In this document: positions 12,515 through 25,500 of the stretch, in pieces
Position numbering within the stretch: position 1 is the first letter of the stretch
Layout of the letters: each line of letters begins with the position of its first letter
Source of the DNA: Lampris incognitus
Taxonomy: Eukaryota > Chordata > Actinopteri > Lampriformes > Lampridae
Direction of reading: 5' to 3'
DNA: 64,000 bases
Assembly (NCBI RefSeq): GCF_029633865.1
Contig: NC_079214.1
Span: 23,568,373 to 23,632,372, forward strand
Translations under genes and position numbers: made by a program
The notes under the pieces: model-generated
What the model saw: the letters and a program-made list of their open reading frames with translations, nothing else
Database searches by the model: none
Told to the model about the DNA's origin: nothing

Positions 12515-12585
12515 ATACAGATACAGGAAAAAAGTTTTATCAGTACCAGTCTGTTTTGTGTGTTGCGCACTCATCAGCTGTTAAA
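12513..12585 (-). mobile_element. Penelope-like element terminal fragment (fossil)
   Basis: The pieces 'cagatacaggaaaaaagttt', 'cagtctgttttgtg' and 'gcgcactcatcagctg' match the terminal arm at 44752-44818. Only the terminal piece is present. Confidence 0.55.
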
Positions 12586-12593
12586 TATATATA

Positions 12594-14215
12594 TACACTA
12601 CCGTTCAAAAGTTTGGGATCACCCAAACAATTTTGTGTTTTCCATGAAAAGTCACACTTATTCACCACCATATGTTGTGAAATGAATAGAAAATAGAGTC
12701 AAGACATTGACAAGGTTAGAAATAATGATTTGTATTTGAAATAAGATTTTTTTTACATCAAACTTTGCTTTCGTCAAAGAATCCTCCATTTGCAGCAATT
12801 ACAGCATTGCAGACCTTTGGCATTCTAGCTGTTAATTTGTTGAGGTAATCTGGAGAAATTGCACCCCACGCTTCCAGAAGCAGCTCCCACAAGTTGGATT
12901 GGTTGGATGGGCACTTCTTGCGTACCATACGGTCAAGCTGCTCCCACAACAGCTCAATGGGGTTCAGATCTGGTGACTGCGCTGGCCACTCCATTACCGA
13001 TAGAATACCAGCTGCCTGCTTCTGCTCTAAATAGTTATTGCACAATTTGGAGGTGTGTTTAGGGTCATTGTCCTGTTGTAGGATGAAATTGGCTCCAATC
13101 AAGCGCTGTCCACTGGGTATGGCATGGCGTTGCAAAATGGAGTGATAGCCTTCCTTATTCAGAATCCCTTTTACCCTGTACAAATCTCCCACCTTACCAG
13201 CACCAAAGCAACCCCAGACCACCACATTACCTCCACCATGCTTAACAGATGGCATCAGGCATTCTTCCAGCATCTTTTCATTTGTTCTGCGTCTCACAAA
13301 CGTTCTTCTTTGTGATCCAAACACCTCAAACTTGGATTCATCCGTCCACAACACTTTTTTCCAGTCTTCCTCTGTCCAATGTCTGTGTTCTTTTGCCCAT
13401 CTTAATCTTTTTCTTTTATTGGTCAGTCTCAGATATGGCTTTTTCTTTGCCACTCTGCCCTGAAGCCCAGAATCCCGCAGCCGCCTCTTCACTGTAGATG
13501 TTGACACTGGTGTTTTGCGGGTACTATTTAATGAAGATGCCAGTTGGGGACCTGTGAGGCGTCTGTTTCTCAAACTAGAGACTCTAATGTACTTATCTTC
13601 TTGCTCAGTTGTGCAACGCGGCCTCCCACTTCTTTTTCTACTCTGGTTAGAGCCTGTTTGTGCTGTCCTCTGAAGGGAGTAGTACACACCGGTGTAGGAA
13701 ATCTTCAATTTCTTAGCAATTTCTCGCATGGAATAGCCTTCATTTCTAAGAACAAGAATAGACTGTCGAGTTTCAGATGAAAGTTCTCTTTTTCTGGCCA
13801 TTTTGAGCGTTTAATTGACCCCACAAATGTGATGCTCCAGAAACTCAATCTGCTCAAAGGAAGGTCAGTTTTGTAGCTTCTGTAACGAGCTAAACTGTTT
13901 TCAGATGTGTGAACATGATTGCACAAGGGTTTTCTAATCATCAATTAGCCTTCTGAGCCAATGAGCAAACACATTGTACCATTAGAACACTGGAGTGATA
14001 GTTGCTTGAAATGGGCCTCTATACACCTATGTAGATATTGCACCAAAAACAAGACATTTGCAGCTAGAATAGTCATTTACCACATTAGCAATGTATAGAG
14101 GGTATTTCTTTAAAGTTAAGACTAGTTTAAAGTTATCTTCATTGAACAGTACAGTGCTTTTCCTTCAAAAATATGGACATTTCAATGTGATCCCAAACTT
14201 TTGAACGGTAGTGTA
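12594..14215 (-). mobile_element. Tc1/mariner-superfamily transposon, DD38E (Intruder-like), apparently intact
   Basis: The outermost bases are TA duplications at 12594-12595 and 14214-14215. The terminal inverted repeats are identical over 27 bp inside the TA (CACTACCGTTCAAAAGTTTG and onward). The element of about 1.62 kb carries one uninterrupted transposase gene. It lies inside TA-rich simple sequence, a natural target for TA-specific insertion. Identical ends plus an open transposase point to a recent insertion. Confidence 0.9.
12758..13801 (-). CDS. Tc1/mariner transposase, DD38E type
   Basis: A 347-residue DDE transposase that would cut and paste the surrounding element. The N-terminal 110 residues form a paired helix-turn-helix DNA-binding region, with an AT-hook-like RSGRPR between the halves. 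The catalytic triad is D in TDESKF, D in QQDNDPKHTS and E in DLNPIE. By my count 38 residues separate the second D from the E, against 34 in classical Tc1 and Sleeping Beauty; the extra residues fall around YLEQKQAAGI. Within the superfamily DD38E defines the Intruder group. The length is normal for the family and no internal stop is present. Both termini look complete (MARKRELS.. to ..FFDESKV). It is not a host gene. Confidence 0.93.
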   Translation of the reverse strand: MARKRELSSETRQSILVLRNEGYSMREIAKKLKISYTGVYYSLQRTAQTGSNQSRKRSGRPRCTTEQEDKYIRVSSLRNRRLTGPQLASSLNSTRKTPVSTSTVKRRLRDSGLQGRVAKKKPYLRLTNKRKRLRWAKEHRHWTEEDWKKVLWTDESKFEVFGSQRRTFVRRRTNEKMLEECLMPSVKHGGGNVVVWGCFGAGKVGDLYRVKGILNKEGYHSILQRHAIPSGQRLIGANFILQQDNDPKHTSKLCNNYLEQKQAAGILSVMEWPAQSPDLNPIELLWEQLDRMVRKKCPSNQSNLWELLLEAWGAISPDYLNKLTARMPKVCNAVIAANGGFFDESKV

Positions 14216-14267
14216 TGTATATATGTATATATGTATATATGTATATATGTATGTATATATGTATGTA

Positions 14268-14310
<43 letters not shown>
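14214..14310 (+). repeat. (TATG)n/(TA)n microsatellite
   Basis: Mixed TATG and TA units begin at the right end of the DD38E transposon and end in pure TA. Together with 12445-12512 it suggests the transposon landed in a TA-rich tract. Confidence 0.93.
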
Positions 14311-14314
<4 letters not shown>

Positions 14315-14534
14315 GGTCTACATTTTTGTTGGAGTGTTGGATTGGTTTATCAAATAAAATGGTTTCACAGTCTTGACCATACATTTTCCTTACTCTAACA
14401 CTGAGTATATAATGTCAATATTGAGGAATTACCAACCAGGCATTCCAATCCCCTCTGACTTTCAATTTTTGTAGTAATGCTAACCTATTTTTGTGATAGT
14501 CATTTCAGTGAAAGGATGACAAATTGAGCTCTGT

Positions 14535-14690
14535 GATGGCCTGGCAGCCTGTCCAGGGTATCACCCCACCTGCCGCCCAGTGACTGCTGGGATAGACCCA
14601 TTATTCAAACCACTTTTCCTGCCCTCAGGGTCCCTGCGACCCTGAGGGCAGGAAAACCGGTTTGGATAATGGATGAATGGATGGATGAAA
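14535..14690 (+). repeat. GGATAAGCGG-family repeat with a perfect hairpin
   Basis: A copy of the short dispersed repeat ('gactgctgggatag', 'ggtttggataatggatg'). Its middle folds on itself: arms of 19 bp at 14614-14632 and 14638-14656 (TTTTCCTGCCCTCAGGGTC and its exact complement) around a 5-base loop. Confidence 0.7.
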
Positions 14691-14929
14691 AATTGAAGTT
14701 CAGGCAGGTAAGTAAGGCAGCCAGGCACTTTGCCATACAATCCTGGTCTCTCTGCAACTGGTATTACATGAACATAGTGTCACCTGTAATATTGTCCGAG
14801 CAGTCATTTTTTACTCCCACAGAAGTGCAACTTTGGGTCATTTTCTCAACATAGCGTTACAAACATTTTGCAAGATGGGCTTCTCATTATTAATCCAGGC
14901 AAAGCCATGAATTCTGAACTCTGAACTCA

Positions 14930-15272
14930 ACATCATGGTGGCCCAGTGGTTAGCACTGTTGCTTCACAGTAAGAAGGTCCTGGGTTCGAACCCCAGGCCA
15001 TCCCAGGTCCTTTCTATGTGGAGTCTGCATGTTCTCCCCATGTCTGCGTGGGTTTCCTCCGGGTGCTCCGGTTTCCTCCCACTATCCAAAAGACATGCAT
15101 GTTAGGGTTAATAATACTCCTCTCTGTGCCCCTGAGCAAGGCATGGAAAGAAGAACTGGAGTTGGTCCACGGGTGCTGCAGCTTCCCACTGCTCCTATAC
15201 AATAGGATGGGTTAAATGCGAAGAACAAATTTAGTTGTATGTATGTACAACAACAAATAAAGTGTCTTCTTC
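14930..15272 (+). repeat. tRNA-headed SINE, family B, copy 1
   Basis: The head has box A-like 'agtggttagcactg' and box B 'gggttcgaacccc'. The body contains 'gtttcctccgggtgctccgg' and 'caatagga'. The 3' end reads 'acaacaaataaagtgtcttc'. Other copies lie at 26214-26545 and 50815-51165 (reverse). Confidence 0.85.
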
Positions 15273-16239
15273 TGTTTTGCCTTTAATTTTGATGTCGAGG
15301 AATTTAAGCTCTCATCTCTACTATTCAAGATAATTGTGCTGCTATCAAAGTCTTCTTTGCAGTTGACCAACTGTGTGCTTGTCAGAATAAAGTATTAATT
15401 GTCAGGGTCGGTGGTTGGAGTTCACTTTTCATACTCTGAAATTATCCAAGTAAATTCAGAAAATGCATCATAAATTAGGTGCAGAAAATTTTGTTTATGT
15501 AAGTGCAGTGATGAACTGATATAAAATGCAACTATAGTCAGATTAGTTAAAATCCCTCTATAGAGTAAGACCAGTCATATCATATCTTCAGTCTTTGCTT
15601 TTATTTAAGAATTTAATTTAGCTTTTCTTCATCATTTTTTTTGTCATCAGGTTCCACAGATGCTGAGTTGAAACAGAAACAGGCATATGTTACCTGCTCA
15701 CAAGGGAAATGTAGAGAACAGATTATCCACAGTGTGAGGCACATTTCCACAAGGGTAATTGCATCCTCTAATGAGAAGACCTTCGAAGCAGAAAACACTG
15801 CTAATGGAAAAAAGTTCACTTGAGGGCACGAATCATGACAACTTATATAGGAATATACCATGACAACTTTTTATCGTGCCAAATTACAAAAGACTCATAT
15901 CTAAAAACTTTTTACTTTTGAAAAAAAAATCAGTATGTTTGCAGATAAACTTTGCAATTCCCAGATAATTAAAACAATAGCGGAAATAATAGACATTAAG
16001 ATTTTATACTTGATCAGCTGGACATCAAGGGTCTGAATTTTAACTGAAATATCTGCGTAATGAATAGGAGTAGTTGTAGTAGATACATATGCAATGAATA
16101 GAGTTCTGGAGTTCTTTATTATATAGAAACGCATTATTTCTGTAGGGCCAGCTTGAATAAAATGGCAATAGCTGTATTAAAATAAAATAATATAATTTAC
16201 AATGGCAGAGAAGTTTCTTTCTTTAAAAAAAAGAAAAAA

Positions 16240-16450
16240 AGAATATGAGTGAGGTCTATTTGAAAGAGCGGTCTAGATTGACAGCAAACGTTTGCTGGTG
16301 GAGCAACGTCATTGGCGGAACGGCGAGCGGATAGGCGGGACAAAGACCAACCAGGAAGTAAAAAAGGAACGAATGGTTTTGGTGCTTGATCCACTGGAAG
16401 TTAGAAGTTAAACAAGCAGTAATAAACACGGAGCACACGACATCGAAAAA
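16240..16450 (+). promoter_or_regulatory. putative cln6 promoter and 5' UTR
   Basis: A CpG-bearing stretch just upstream of the cln6 start codon, in otherwise AT-rich DNA. An inverted CCAAT box (CATTGGCGG near 16309), a GC-box-like GGCGGG near 16336 and an ETS-like AGGAAGT near 16352 are visible. No TATA box is seen. Confidence 0.5.
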
Positions 16451-16506
16451 ATGCAAGATGTGCGAAAACGCCGAGGCAGCGATTTTCAGACGCCAGTGCA
16501 ACATAG
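16451..16506 (+). CDS. cln6: cln6 coding exon 1
   Basis: Encodes residues 1-18 ([18 protein letters not shown]) plus two bases. It resembles the human start MEATRRRQ and ends at CATAG before GTTTGT. The two-base overhang joins exon 2 in frame as a serine codon. It was chosen over a later in-frame ATG (18672) because of position, promoter context and phase. Confidence 0.75.
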
Positions 16507-19500
16507 GTTTGTGCACTTATGGACTTCTGTTTCCTTTGTTGACAGTAGAGGGAGGAAGTAACAGTTGCATATTAACGGATGAATTTACAATCACAGGGCT
16601 ATCGATCAGGGCTAGTAATATGGCTCATTTGCTTCTCGAAGATAATTCGTCTATTAAATAGGATCTCATTTGTAGTTGGCCTGTTAAACTATTCGCCTTG
16701 ACTGATGTCTGCCCATATACTTCGACCTCCATTGCAACCATTGGGTGCTGGAGAAATTGCCATTGTTTCTCCTCTTAGTGTTGTCTTAAGCAGTAACATC
16801 CTGAAGATTCTCGGGAAAAGGCTCTCCCTGAGCAAAACCAGTAACTGATCGTTGAATTGCTTCTTCTTCCCTCCTGCTTGCTGTTAGCTTTGGTCCTGCA
16901 TGATCCCTCAAAACAGCAACATGACTGACATGCAAGTCTTTCAGTGTCCAGTGAAAACACGACCGTGGCAAGATTGTTAGAATTCACTGCAGGATCTTAC
17001 ATGGAACGGCACAAGGGTATGATATACCAGCTCTAGATAAGTGCAGTGATATGGAGATTGGTGACCTTGGTGAGAAATTGGTTATTCTTGTTTGGAATGC
17101 CACTAAAATCTCTTCTGCCGAGGAAGCTAAGTGGTATTTGAATGCCGATATCCTTGGAGAGGATACGTGCCCAAATATTTGAATGACGTGACTAATGGAG
17201 TAGTTTCTATTCTATACTGGACACAGGCTTGGTCAATAGGGGGTCAGAACCCCAGCTATGTCAGTGGTCACAAATATCTTAGGTCCCACTGCAGGCTTCG
17301 ACAGTCAAAATAAGGCTCAACTGAAAGTCTTCTGGGGAAAAGGCCATAAGGTTGCAGGCATTTTCATACTGCAGCTCAAGGACCCAATTCATAAAAGGCA
17401 CAGGTGCCAGTGCCATTTTCTTTAACACTAGTGCTTAATCACAATGACATTTAGTCACCGCTGGCACCATTAAAATACACTGTGGTTTTAAAAGACGTGT
17501 CTTGGTAGCCTAGTCATGAAAGGGACCCTTCACGGATATTACAGCTACACAATATCCAATGCCTTGGAGAAACAAGAGAGGCCTTTAAGAGAGAGGTCTT
17601 GATGTTGCTCTTGAAATGCATCCTGAATTTGATGGGTCATGAAAATAGCTCCGACAATGGCAGAAAGTTGAATCAGTTCATCTGGCCACAACGTTTATTG
17701 AGAAAGAAACGTTTCATCACTCATCTAAGTGACCTCTTCAGTCTAAACTGACTGCAGCTATCCCCACCCTTATAAACATAACAACCGAAAACAACGATTA
17801 GTTTCATAGCAAATAGGCATGAACATTAACCAGAGTTTCAATGGCCATGTGTACTATTCACAGAGGATTTGGGAATATTTGTAATTGTAAGATGGCAACA
17901 GATGTACTCTTAGCCCCCCCCACCCCCCTGGTTCAGGGGTGGTCGTTCCCTCTTCACATAGATGGCCCCTTTGACTCCCTGTTCAAACCAGCGTTCCTCC
18001 CTATCAAGGATGTGCACATCCTCATCCTTGAAAGAGTGGCCACTGGCCTGTAGATGGTGTAGACTGCGGAGTCCTGGCCTGACGCGTTAGCTCTCCTGTG
18101 TTCTGTGTCTTCTGTGTTTCTGTGTTGAAGTTTCTGTGATTTCCTTACCTGGATTATTGAGCATGCATAAAGACATACTCCGACAACGGTTTCCTAAACA
18201 GAGAAAGAGCTGAAGTTTTAGGCTATAATCCAAAAAGTTAAATTTATTATCTTCTTCTTCAAGGAAACAGGATGGTTAACTCACTACCATTTTTATTTCT
18301 AATCTAGGCAGTGAAACTATAAAAACAGATATTGAGACGTGGAGGAGAGAGTGCTCTATCAGGAGCTGATCCTAGGTCAGTTGGGGCACATGTTTGGTTC
18401 CAGAGTTGGGAGACTCGCATCACTTGACAATCTCTGGACACTTTTGCCTGCTACTTTCTTAAAGGACTGCCATTATTTAAATGAGGAAAAGTAGAAAATT
18501 GAAACCGAAACCATATATCACGTTAGCTTTTCTTCCTTTTTTCACACTGTTAATACTTTGTGCCCTTTAAGATTTATTACAGAATACAATAAAGTAGTGA
18601 CCAAACTCTACAGTGGGGATCATAAATCCTCATCTGATCTGATCTGATTTTGTTATCGCAATGACTTACCAATGAAAATGTCTGTCAACAGCAACTCAGT
18701 TTCGAAGAAAAAACTGCCATCCAAAAAGAGACTGGAGTTTCATTTTGACCTATGGCTCTGTCTCACCGTGCAGAACTGGATACTGGATTTTGGAAGGCCT
18801 ATTGCCATGGTAAAGATTAATGATACATAGTTCTCTTAATTTTCCCATCGTACCATATTAATAGAAGTATAAAAAGGACGTTGAAGATATGGCTAATAGT
18901 GAATATAGTTTAATATACTTCATAAATGAATGTAACAGTTACCACCTCTGATGTCAGTGTTGTGTTCTTACTGTGTGTCATAGATTGTACTTCCTCTGGA
19001 ATGGTTCCCCTTGAACAAACCCAGTGCTGGGGACTACTTCCACATGGCCTACAACGTTATCACACCATTTCTACTGCTCAAGGTACGTCTGGACAACTAC
19101 AAAGTGATTTTGTGTGTACAATTTGTTAAACTGAGACTTGAAATTTCAGTTTTCGAGAACAGATATGGTTACCTTCAGTGAAATTTACAACAAACAAAAC
19201 CAATGAAAATGGTTTGAGATGGCTGTCATATTGGAAAATGTCTTCTTGTGTAAATGTGTTGGTGTGCTTCCATGTACTTTCTTGCCCTGTTTAGTTAATT
19301 GAGCGCAGTCCCAGGGTGCTGCCACGGTCAGCGATCTACCTTTGCATCATCACCTTTGTTATGGGAGCCAGCATCCACCTAGTGGGTGACTCCATCAATC
19401 ACCGACTTATCTTGAGCGGGTACCAGCTCCACCTGTCCGTCAGAGAGAATCCGATCATCAAAGACCTCAAACCTGCCTCACTGGTAGGCCTCAATTTTGT

Positions 19501-22500
19501 TTGAGTAGGTTTTGGTAATTATATAGGAACACCAATAGCAGATCTACATGCATGTCATATGTTTTTAGAAGTGAATAGGGTAAGTTGAGAAGAAAATTGC
19601 ATCACTTCCATTCATTCCAAATATATTTTGATATGAATGAAATGTTCTTTCAACAGTTGAATACATTTTTGAAGCAATCTTTTTTAACTGAGGAAAGAGG
19701 CTGCTTTTGCAAGATATATATATATATAATTATTAATATGGTTAGTGGAATCACAGACAGATTACTAATATAAAGTTTTTCTGTGTTGGGTAATAACAGT
19801 GCTGCAGGAAACCTCTCTGAAGTTTAGCTGTCTCCCATTAATTCGTGCCTGCAAGCACAGATGACAAATACAGTTTGCACATCACAGCCTCATTTACCTA
19901 CTGATTGGAATTCAAAAGCCCCCAGGTTGTAGACTGGTCATAATACGAATATTTATTTCCATTAGTTAATTAAAAGGGTTTGACAGCATCAGGAGCTGAG
20001 CCAAAATTGTTAAAAGCTGTCAAATTAATACAATAGGTGGCACTGTTGCATAAGGAAGAAAACAGTAACAGCATGCTAAAGCATTTTTTCCCCTCTTTTT
20101 GCCATTGAGATGCACCTGGATTGAATGGAATATACATGAGGCGATTTGATCCAAAGATTGTTTACTGATGGTATAACATGACCAATGTCTTTTTCATAGA
20201 TTGACTCATTTGAACTGCTGTATTATTATGATGAGCAGCTGGGACATTTAATGTGGTAGGTAACACACAAAATCGTATGTGTACAATTCTATATGTGTGA
20301 GTGTGTTTATGGGGTAGTGTGATCTGAAGAAGGTCTTTGATGGAAATGTTGCATTGCACCTTCTTGGGATGGATGTGCACACCAATACCGCTCCTCTTGC
20401 TGGCACATTGACATAAATAGAGCAACAGGCCATCATTGTTGACATTTCTAGAACCAGAGACATGTGAGGCAGTGATTGCTGATGGGATGATGAAGTGCAA
20501 ACAGCATAGAAGAAAAAAAGGATAGAAAAGATCTTCTTGCTGTTTTAAAGTCATATTTATTCTGAGAAGGCCAAGGATATTCATGCTGTAAACAGCATAA
20601 GGAGCAAAGGGAGAGGAGATGCATCTCTCTCTCTCTTTTTCCTCCTTCTCCTGCTGTTATTATAATTAATATGTGCAGTAGGAGACCACAACTCATCAAA
20701 CCTTCAACCCTCAAATCAAAAAAGGGGGGAAGCGCTGTCAGAAGCACTAGAACTGGTATATACTTGTTCTAACATTAAATTAGATTGCATGGCTAAAATC
20801 GAACCAGTTAAATCGGTTGAAATAAAATGATTAAAATTCTGATCAGTTGAAAGTGCATGGGATTGAAAAACATGACCATGCGGTGGCACCTCAATGAGAC
20901 AAGAGGGTTATTGCAATGTCCCTACCTCTAGCTGTATAGTTTGTCAAAAGCATACACAATTTATTCATTCGGAGCTTTAAGAAAATAGTGTACAAATTAA
21001 TTCATCAAATAAAAGTACGAAAAATAATGAGGAAAATAGTTTTATTGATTTCTTTAAAGTCAGCATGCAGATCACCACGATAATGTACCCATCTAGTGAT
21101 GAAAACACACATGGGCTTTTTGGCTGACAGTAGATTTGGCATTAACTTGAGCGTAGCATAATTTTCAAGATGATAATAGAGCAGTTATGGTTGAAAGGTG
21201 AAAATGCAACATAAAACGGAGGACCAAGTCTAAAATAATGCAAGCCAGAGGACTGTAAAATGCCCCAAAGCCATCCATGTACATTTTGGGACCAAAAACA
21301 ATGAATTCTGCTTTATTTCACCGACCTCAAGCTGTCATTAGGCATCCAGACGTTTATGGTAGATGGTGTGTAAAAGTGTTTATTTGGATGAAGAAGGTTT
21401 TTTGAACAGAGAAAGATGGATTTACAGCCGGGTTAGGCTTTGTGTCATCAGTGTAACAATAAAAACTCTTAATAAATGTAAGTAGTTTGCGTTCATGTAC
21501 AAAAAGGACGGTAAATGACCTAAAACTGAGCATTCAAAATTAGAAGACGATTTACCCATGAAAAGTACAAAGTCCTCTAGGCTGGTGGTTTGTGCATGCC
21601 GTCCGCGGCTCGGGTCCCATGCCTGCAGTTGCACCTTGTGCCTAAGTGTGGGGGTTGGCAGTGGGGGTGCGCCTCGGCGGTGTTAGCTCAGCTTGTACTT
21701 TTGGGGACTGGTTTGTGTTCCTAGGGGACGTGGGTGGGGGTTGCTCTGCAGGCTCCTGGCCCCCCTATGGGCTCAGTGTTCCTCTGGGGTTGCACTACCT
21801 TGGGCTCTGGCTGTTCTGTTGCCCGTGGGGTGTCTGCACGACTGTGGGGCCTGTGGGTGGCTGCAGAGCCTGTCTGCTGCACCGAGGCACTGTGATAAGT
21901 CGCAGGCTTCAGACACCAGACTTTATTGGGATTAATCTGTACACGCACAGGTGGAGATGTCACATGCATATACACACTGGTAGTATCTGCCTCACACAGT
22001 CCCTGGAACACTCTCTTGATTACATCCTTCTTATTAGTCCTTTCTCCCCTCCTGTCTTCTCCTCTATCACTATAGCTGCTATCCTAAACTGATATTGATA
22101 AGATTGATTAAATTATGTTTTGTTGAACACATGTCTGTTTCTATGTCTACGTCTTGTCAGATACTACATGTTGTCATTTTTTTGTTTCCTTGTTTCACTT
22201 GTGGTGATTAGCGCCCTCTTGGAGAAGCGATGCTGATTGCTTGTTTAGCTGATCAGACATGCAGAAGAGGGGGACCGGTGGAGGCTATAAATCTAGAACA
22301 AAAACCCTTTGCTATTGTCATCCCACAGATCATCTCAAAGGACGGAGTTATTATAAGCAGTTCTTGATAATGAATAAAGATTGGCTTTGCAGATGGAGAA
22401 CCTGAACTTCACTTGCAGATTAACTCTGTCTCGGATGCATTGACATAAAACATATTAATGCGAGGCCTGTAAGGCCCACCCGGGTAGAGAGGCTTTCAGC

Positions 22501-25500
22501 TAGAACTGAGGGACCTATAATATTAATGGTGGTTGCGAGATCTAAAAGCATTAGAAACGTGCAACTAACCAGCACAGAGGCGGTCACCACAAAGCTGTGC
22601 ATTTAATGTGAGTTTTAGAAAAACTGCAAGCACAGCTCCATGGCCCAGCAACTAGGTAAGGATGCGAAGGAGAAGCATCAACCAAAGAGCAGTCTGCATC
22701 CTCCCATGTTTCAGGTGAAAGGATAAAACCAAGGCTGTAACAGGAACTTAAATCTTCATTATGACCTCACATGGAGGTCCTGTACAGGAGGAGAGTGTAG
22801 TAGTGTGGGTGTTAGAGATTAGACCTGGGTGCAAACCAACAATATAAAGATTCCTTCATATTCTATAGCTGTGTGGTTTAGTTGACATGTTGTTGATTAT
22901 TTTCAAGAAAATGTGAAGCTGAAGCATTATCATTGCAATGGATCAACTTTACCTTGGTTGTCAAAACCTGGAGCCTTTAATCTTGAAAATGTATCGAGTT
23001 TCTGCAATAGGGCTGTTGGTAACCAAAATGCATCATGCTACAGAAAACTATTTTCTGTGCCATCTGTTTTCAGCAGGAGTGAGTCTACTCAGCAAGTGAG
23101 GATATACCGTAATTTGATTTTCTTCAGAAAAATGAGAGAGAGGATGCAGGTTTAATTTTGTAAATATCCTTTTCCCAGTTTCATATTTTCTGAAACTGAT
23201 CTAAACATAATATATCCGACTATTTCAACTTTTCTGCATAAAACCTTTCACACAATATGAAACAAGGTACATTCAATTTAGAATAGGTCAACCTTATTTG
23301 TGTTTTTCAGAGCTAGTCTCGACAAGATCTGGTCTGACTATATTTTGGAAGATGTCCTCATCAGCTGTCGCATCGGGTCACATTTTAAAGGCCATAGAAT
23401 TGCTGGCTTCAAGCCTCACAGGGATTGCTCAGCCCTGGATAGTGGACACACGAGATTCATGGAATGTGCATGCAAATTCACATTCTCTCGGGCGTCCAGG
23501 TAGCATGACAGTCTGTTCCATTGCCTACCAACACCGAGATCGCCGGTTCAAATCCCTGTGTTACATCCAGCTTGGTCAGGCGTCAGACACAATTCGCCGT
23601 GTCTGCAGGTGGGAAGCCGGATGTGGGTATGTGTCCTGGTCGCTGCACTAGCGCCTCCTCTGGTCAGTTGGGGCGCCTGTTTGGCGGGGAGGGGGAACTA
23701 AGGGGAATAGCGTGATCCTCCCCCTGGCGAAACTTATCACTGTCAGGTGAAAAGAAGCAGCTCTCCCCGGATAGGTAGAGGGGGTGGAGCAGTGACCGGG
23801 ACAGCGCCGAAGAGTGGGGTAATTGGTTGGATACAATTGGGGAGAAAAAGGGGGAAAAATCCCCCCCCAAAAAAATCACATTCTCTCTGAATTCTATGGG
23901 TAATTTAGATTCTCCAATTTACCGTATATGTGTTGGAACTGTGGGAGGAAAAACACAGAAACACAGAAGAGATCAAAGTACACACAGACGGGCTGGGATC
24001 AAATCCAGGAACCTCTTGCTGTAAAGGCGTCTGTGTAAACAAAGCACCTTGACACTCTGCTGCCTGTCACAAATGACAGGGAAGTTTTAGGTTTGCACGT
24101 CACACCTATACAAATTAACCGTAATTCTCCAGCAATGCAATTGTTAACATTGCCTCTGTTGCTGTGTTCTAGGTATATCCCATTCTTCATCATTCTATTC
24201 ATCTACTTCACCAGCTGCTTTACTCAAGTCGTTGAGCAAAAGAAGATTCCTGTCCCTGGCTGGCTCTTAATGGGACCCAGTGCCCTCTACTATTGGTTGG
24301 TCACCTCCAAATTGTTCATAGTATTTGATACTGACGCCTTTGCTTTGCATTGCATTGTTGTTAGAGTAGTCGCCTTGAATCGAATCGAAGTACCCGTTTT
24401 GAAGAATGACTCTAAGACACCTGAATAGCCATCTTAAGAGATGCTTTTCAAGTGCATTACATTAGGTACTGGTTAGTATCGGTATTGGTGCTGACTGGTG
24501 GAGGGTAATTTCTTCCACACCCTCCTTGATGCAAGTCTTAATAATCTACCTTCTCTGATTCAGATTTGCCCTGATACTAAGACCGTTATGGTGGGGAAAC
24601 CTCTCAAGTGTATATACCTCTTTACAAATAAAAGTATACCAGTGACTGAGCATGCATAAAGTCAGACATTGCCTGCAGGCCCAAGAATACAGGGCCAAAA
24701 AGAGGCTGTCACTCACTGCTCTATCACAGGGCTGCTTTGCAGCTTTAAACCGTGTAAAAACTCTGTTATTGGTATAGCTTAATGCAATTTGCATGAAAAA
24801 AAAAATGAAAGCATGAACAAAAAAAACCAAACAAAAAAAACAGCTCAAAAGATGGAAATTTGATAAGGCTTTCCCCCCCACTTTGATAAGTTAAAAGATG
24901 ACCCCGTTGTGTATGATCTATGTGGGTTGGCACATATCTCCATCCCTAATAGTCTCCATATTTAAATAAGCTGTTGTGCATTCGCTCTTGCTTTGCTGTT
25001 TCTGCAATTTAAAATTAAAAACAACTATATAGTAATGTCATTACATGCAAAATACCGCTCAGCCACTGGCACAGACTATAATACTGCTTATTGAAAAAAA
25101 TATGTCTGTGTAGACGGAGGGATTGTGAATTTTATATTTTATTTGTGCCAGTAAAAATTGAATCAGTACCTAATGGGGAAGTAATATGGTGAAACCTGTG
25201 GATTTCTTATTTAAAATTAATAACCTTATTGTCGATTTAAATGAATAAGAGAACTGCAAAATCAATGTATCAAGTCACTTTTTGTCTGAGAAAAGTACTC
25301 GAAGTAATCTAACTGTAATTTTGTCCTTCTCTGGCCAAAAATCTCAGTCTGTAACCCCTCTGTTGTTTCTCCCTTTGAATTTGTAATCCAGGTACTTGGT
25401 CACTGAAGGACAGATCTTTGAACTTTTCCTCCTCACCTTCCTTGCCATGCTGGCCGTGGTAATTCAACGACAACGTAAAGGCTTAAGCCCAGACAGCAAT

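Larger units (their letters stand above)
20256..24172 (+). other. cln6 intron 5
   Basis: A 3.9 kb intron, the longest of the gene. It holds a GC-rich unassigned repeat-like block (about 21590-21910), a possible LTR-like remnant (22199-22415), SINE copy 3 (23490-23875) and a degenerate reverse SINE-B piece (23895-24055). Nothing was recognised in 20260-21580 or 22450-23480. Confidence 0.6.

Noticed and set aside
13705-13944. 79-aa open frame overlapping the DD38E transposase start
   Set aside because: It is another frame of the transposon's 5' region, with no conserved motif.
21646-22092. 148-aa open frame in a GC-rich block in cln6 intron 5
   Set aside because: Low-complexity Gly/Cys/Leu composition, no recognisable domain and no splice partners; more likely a worn repeat.
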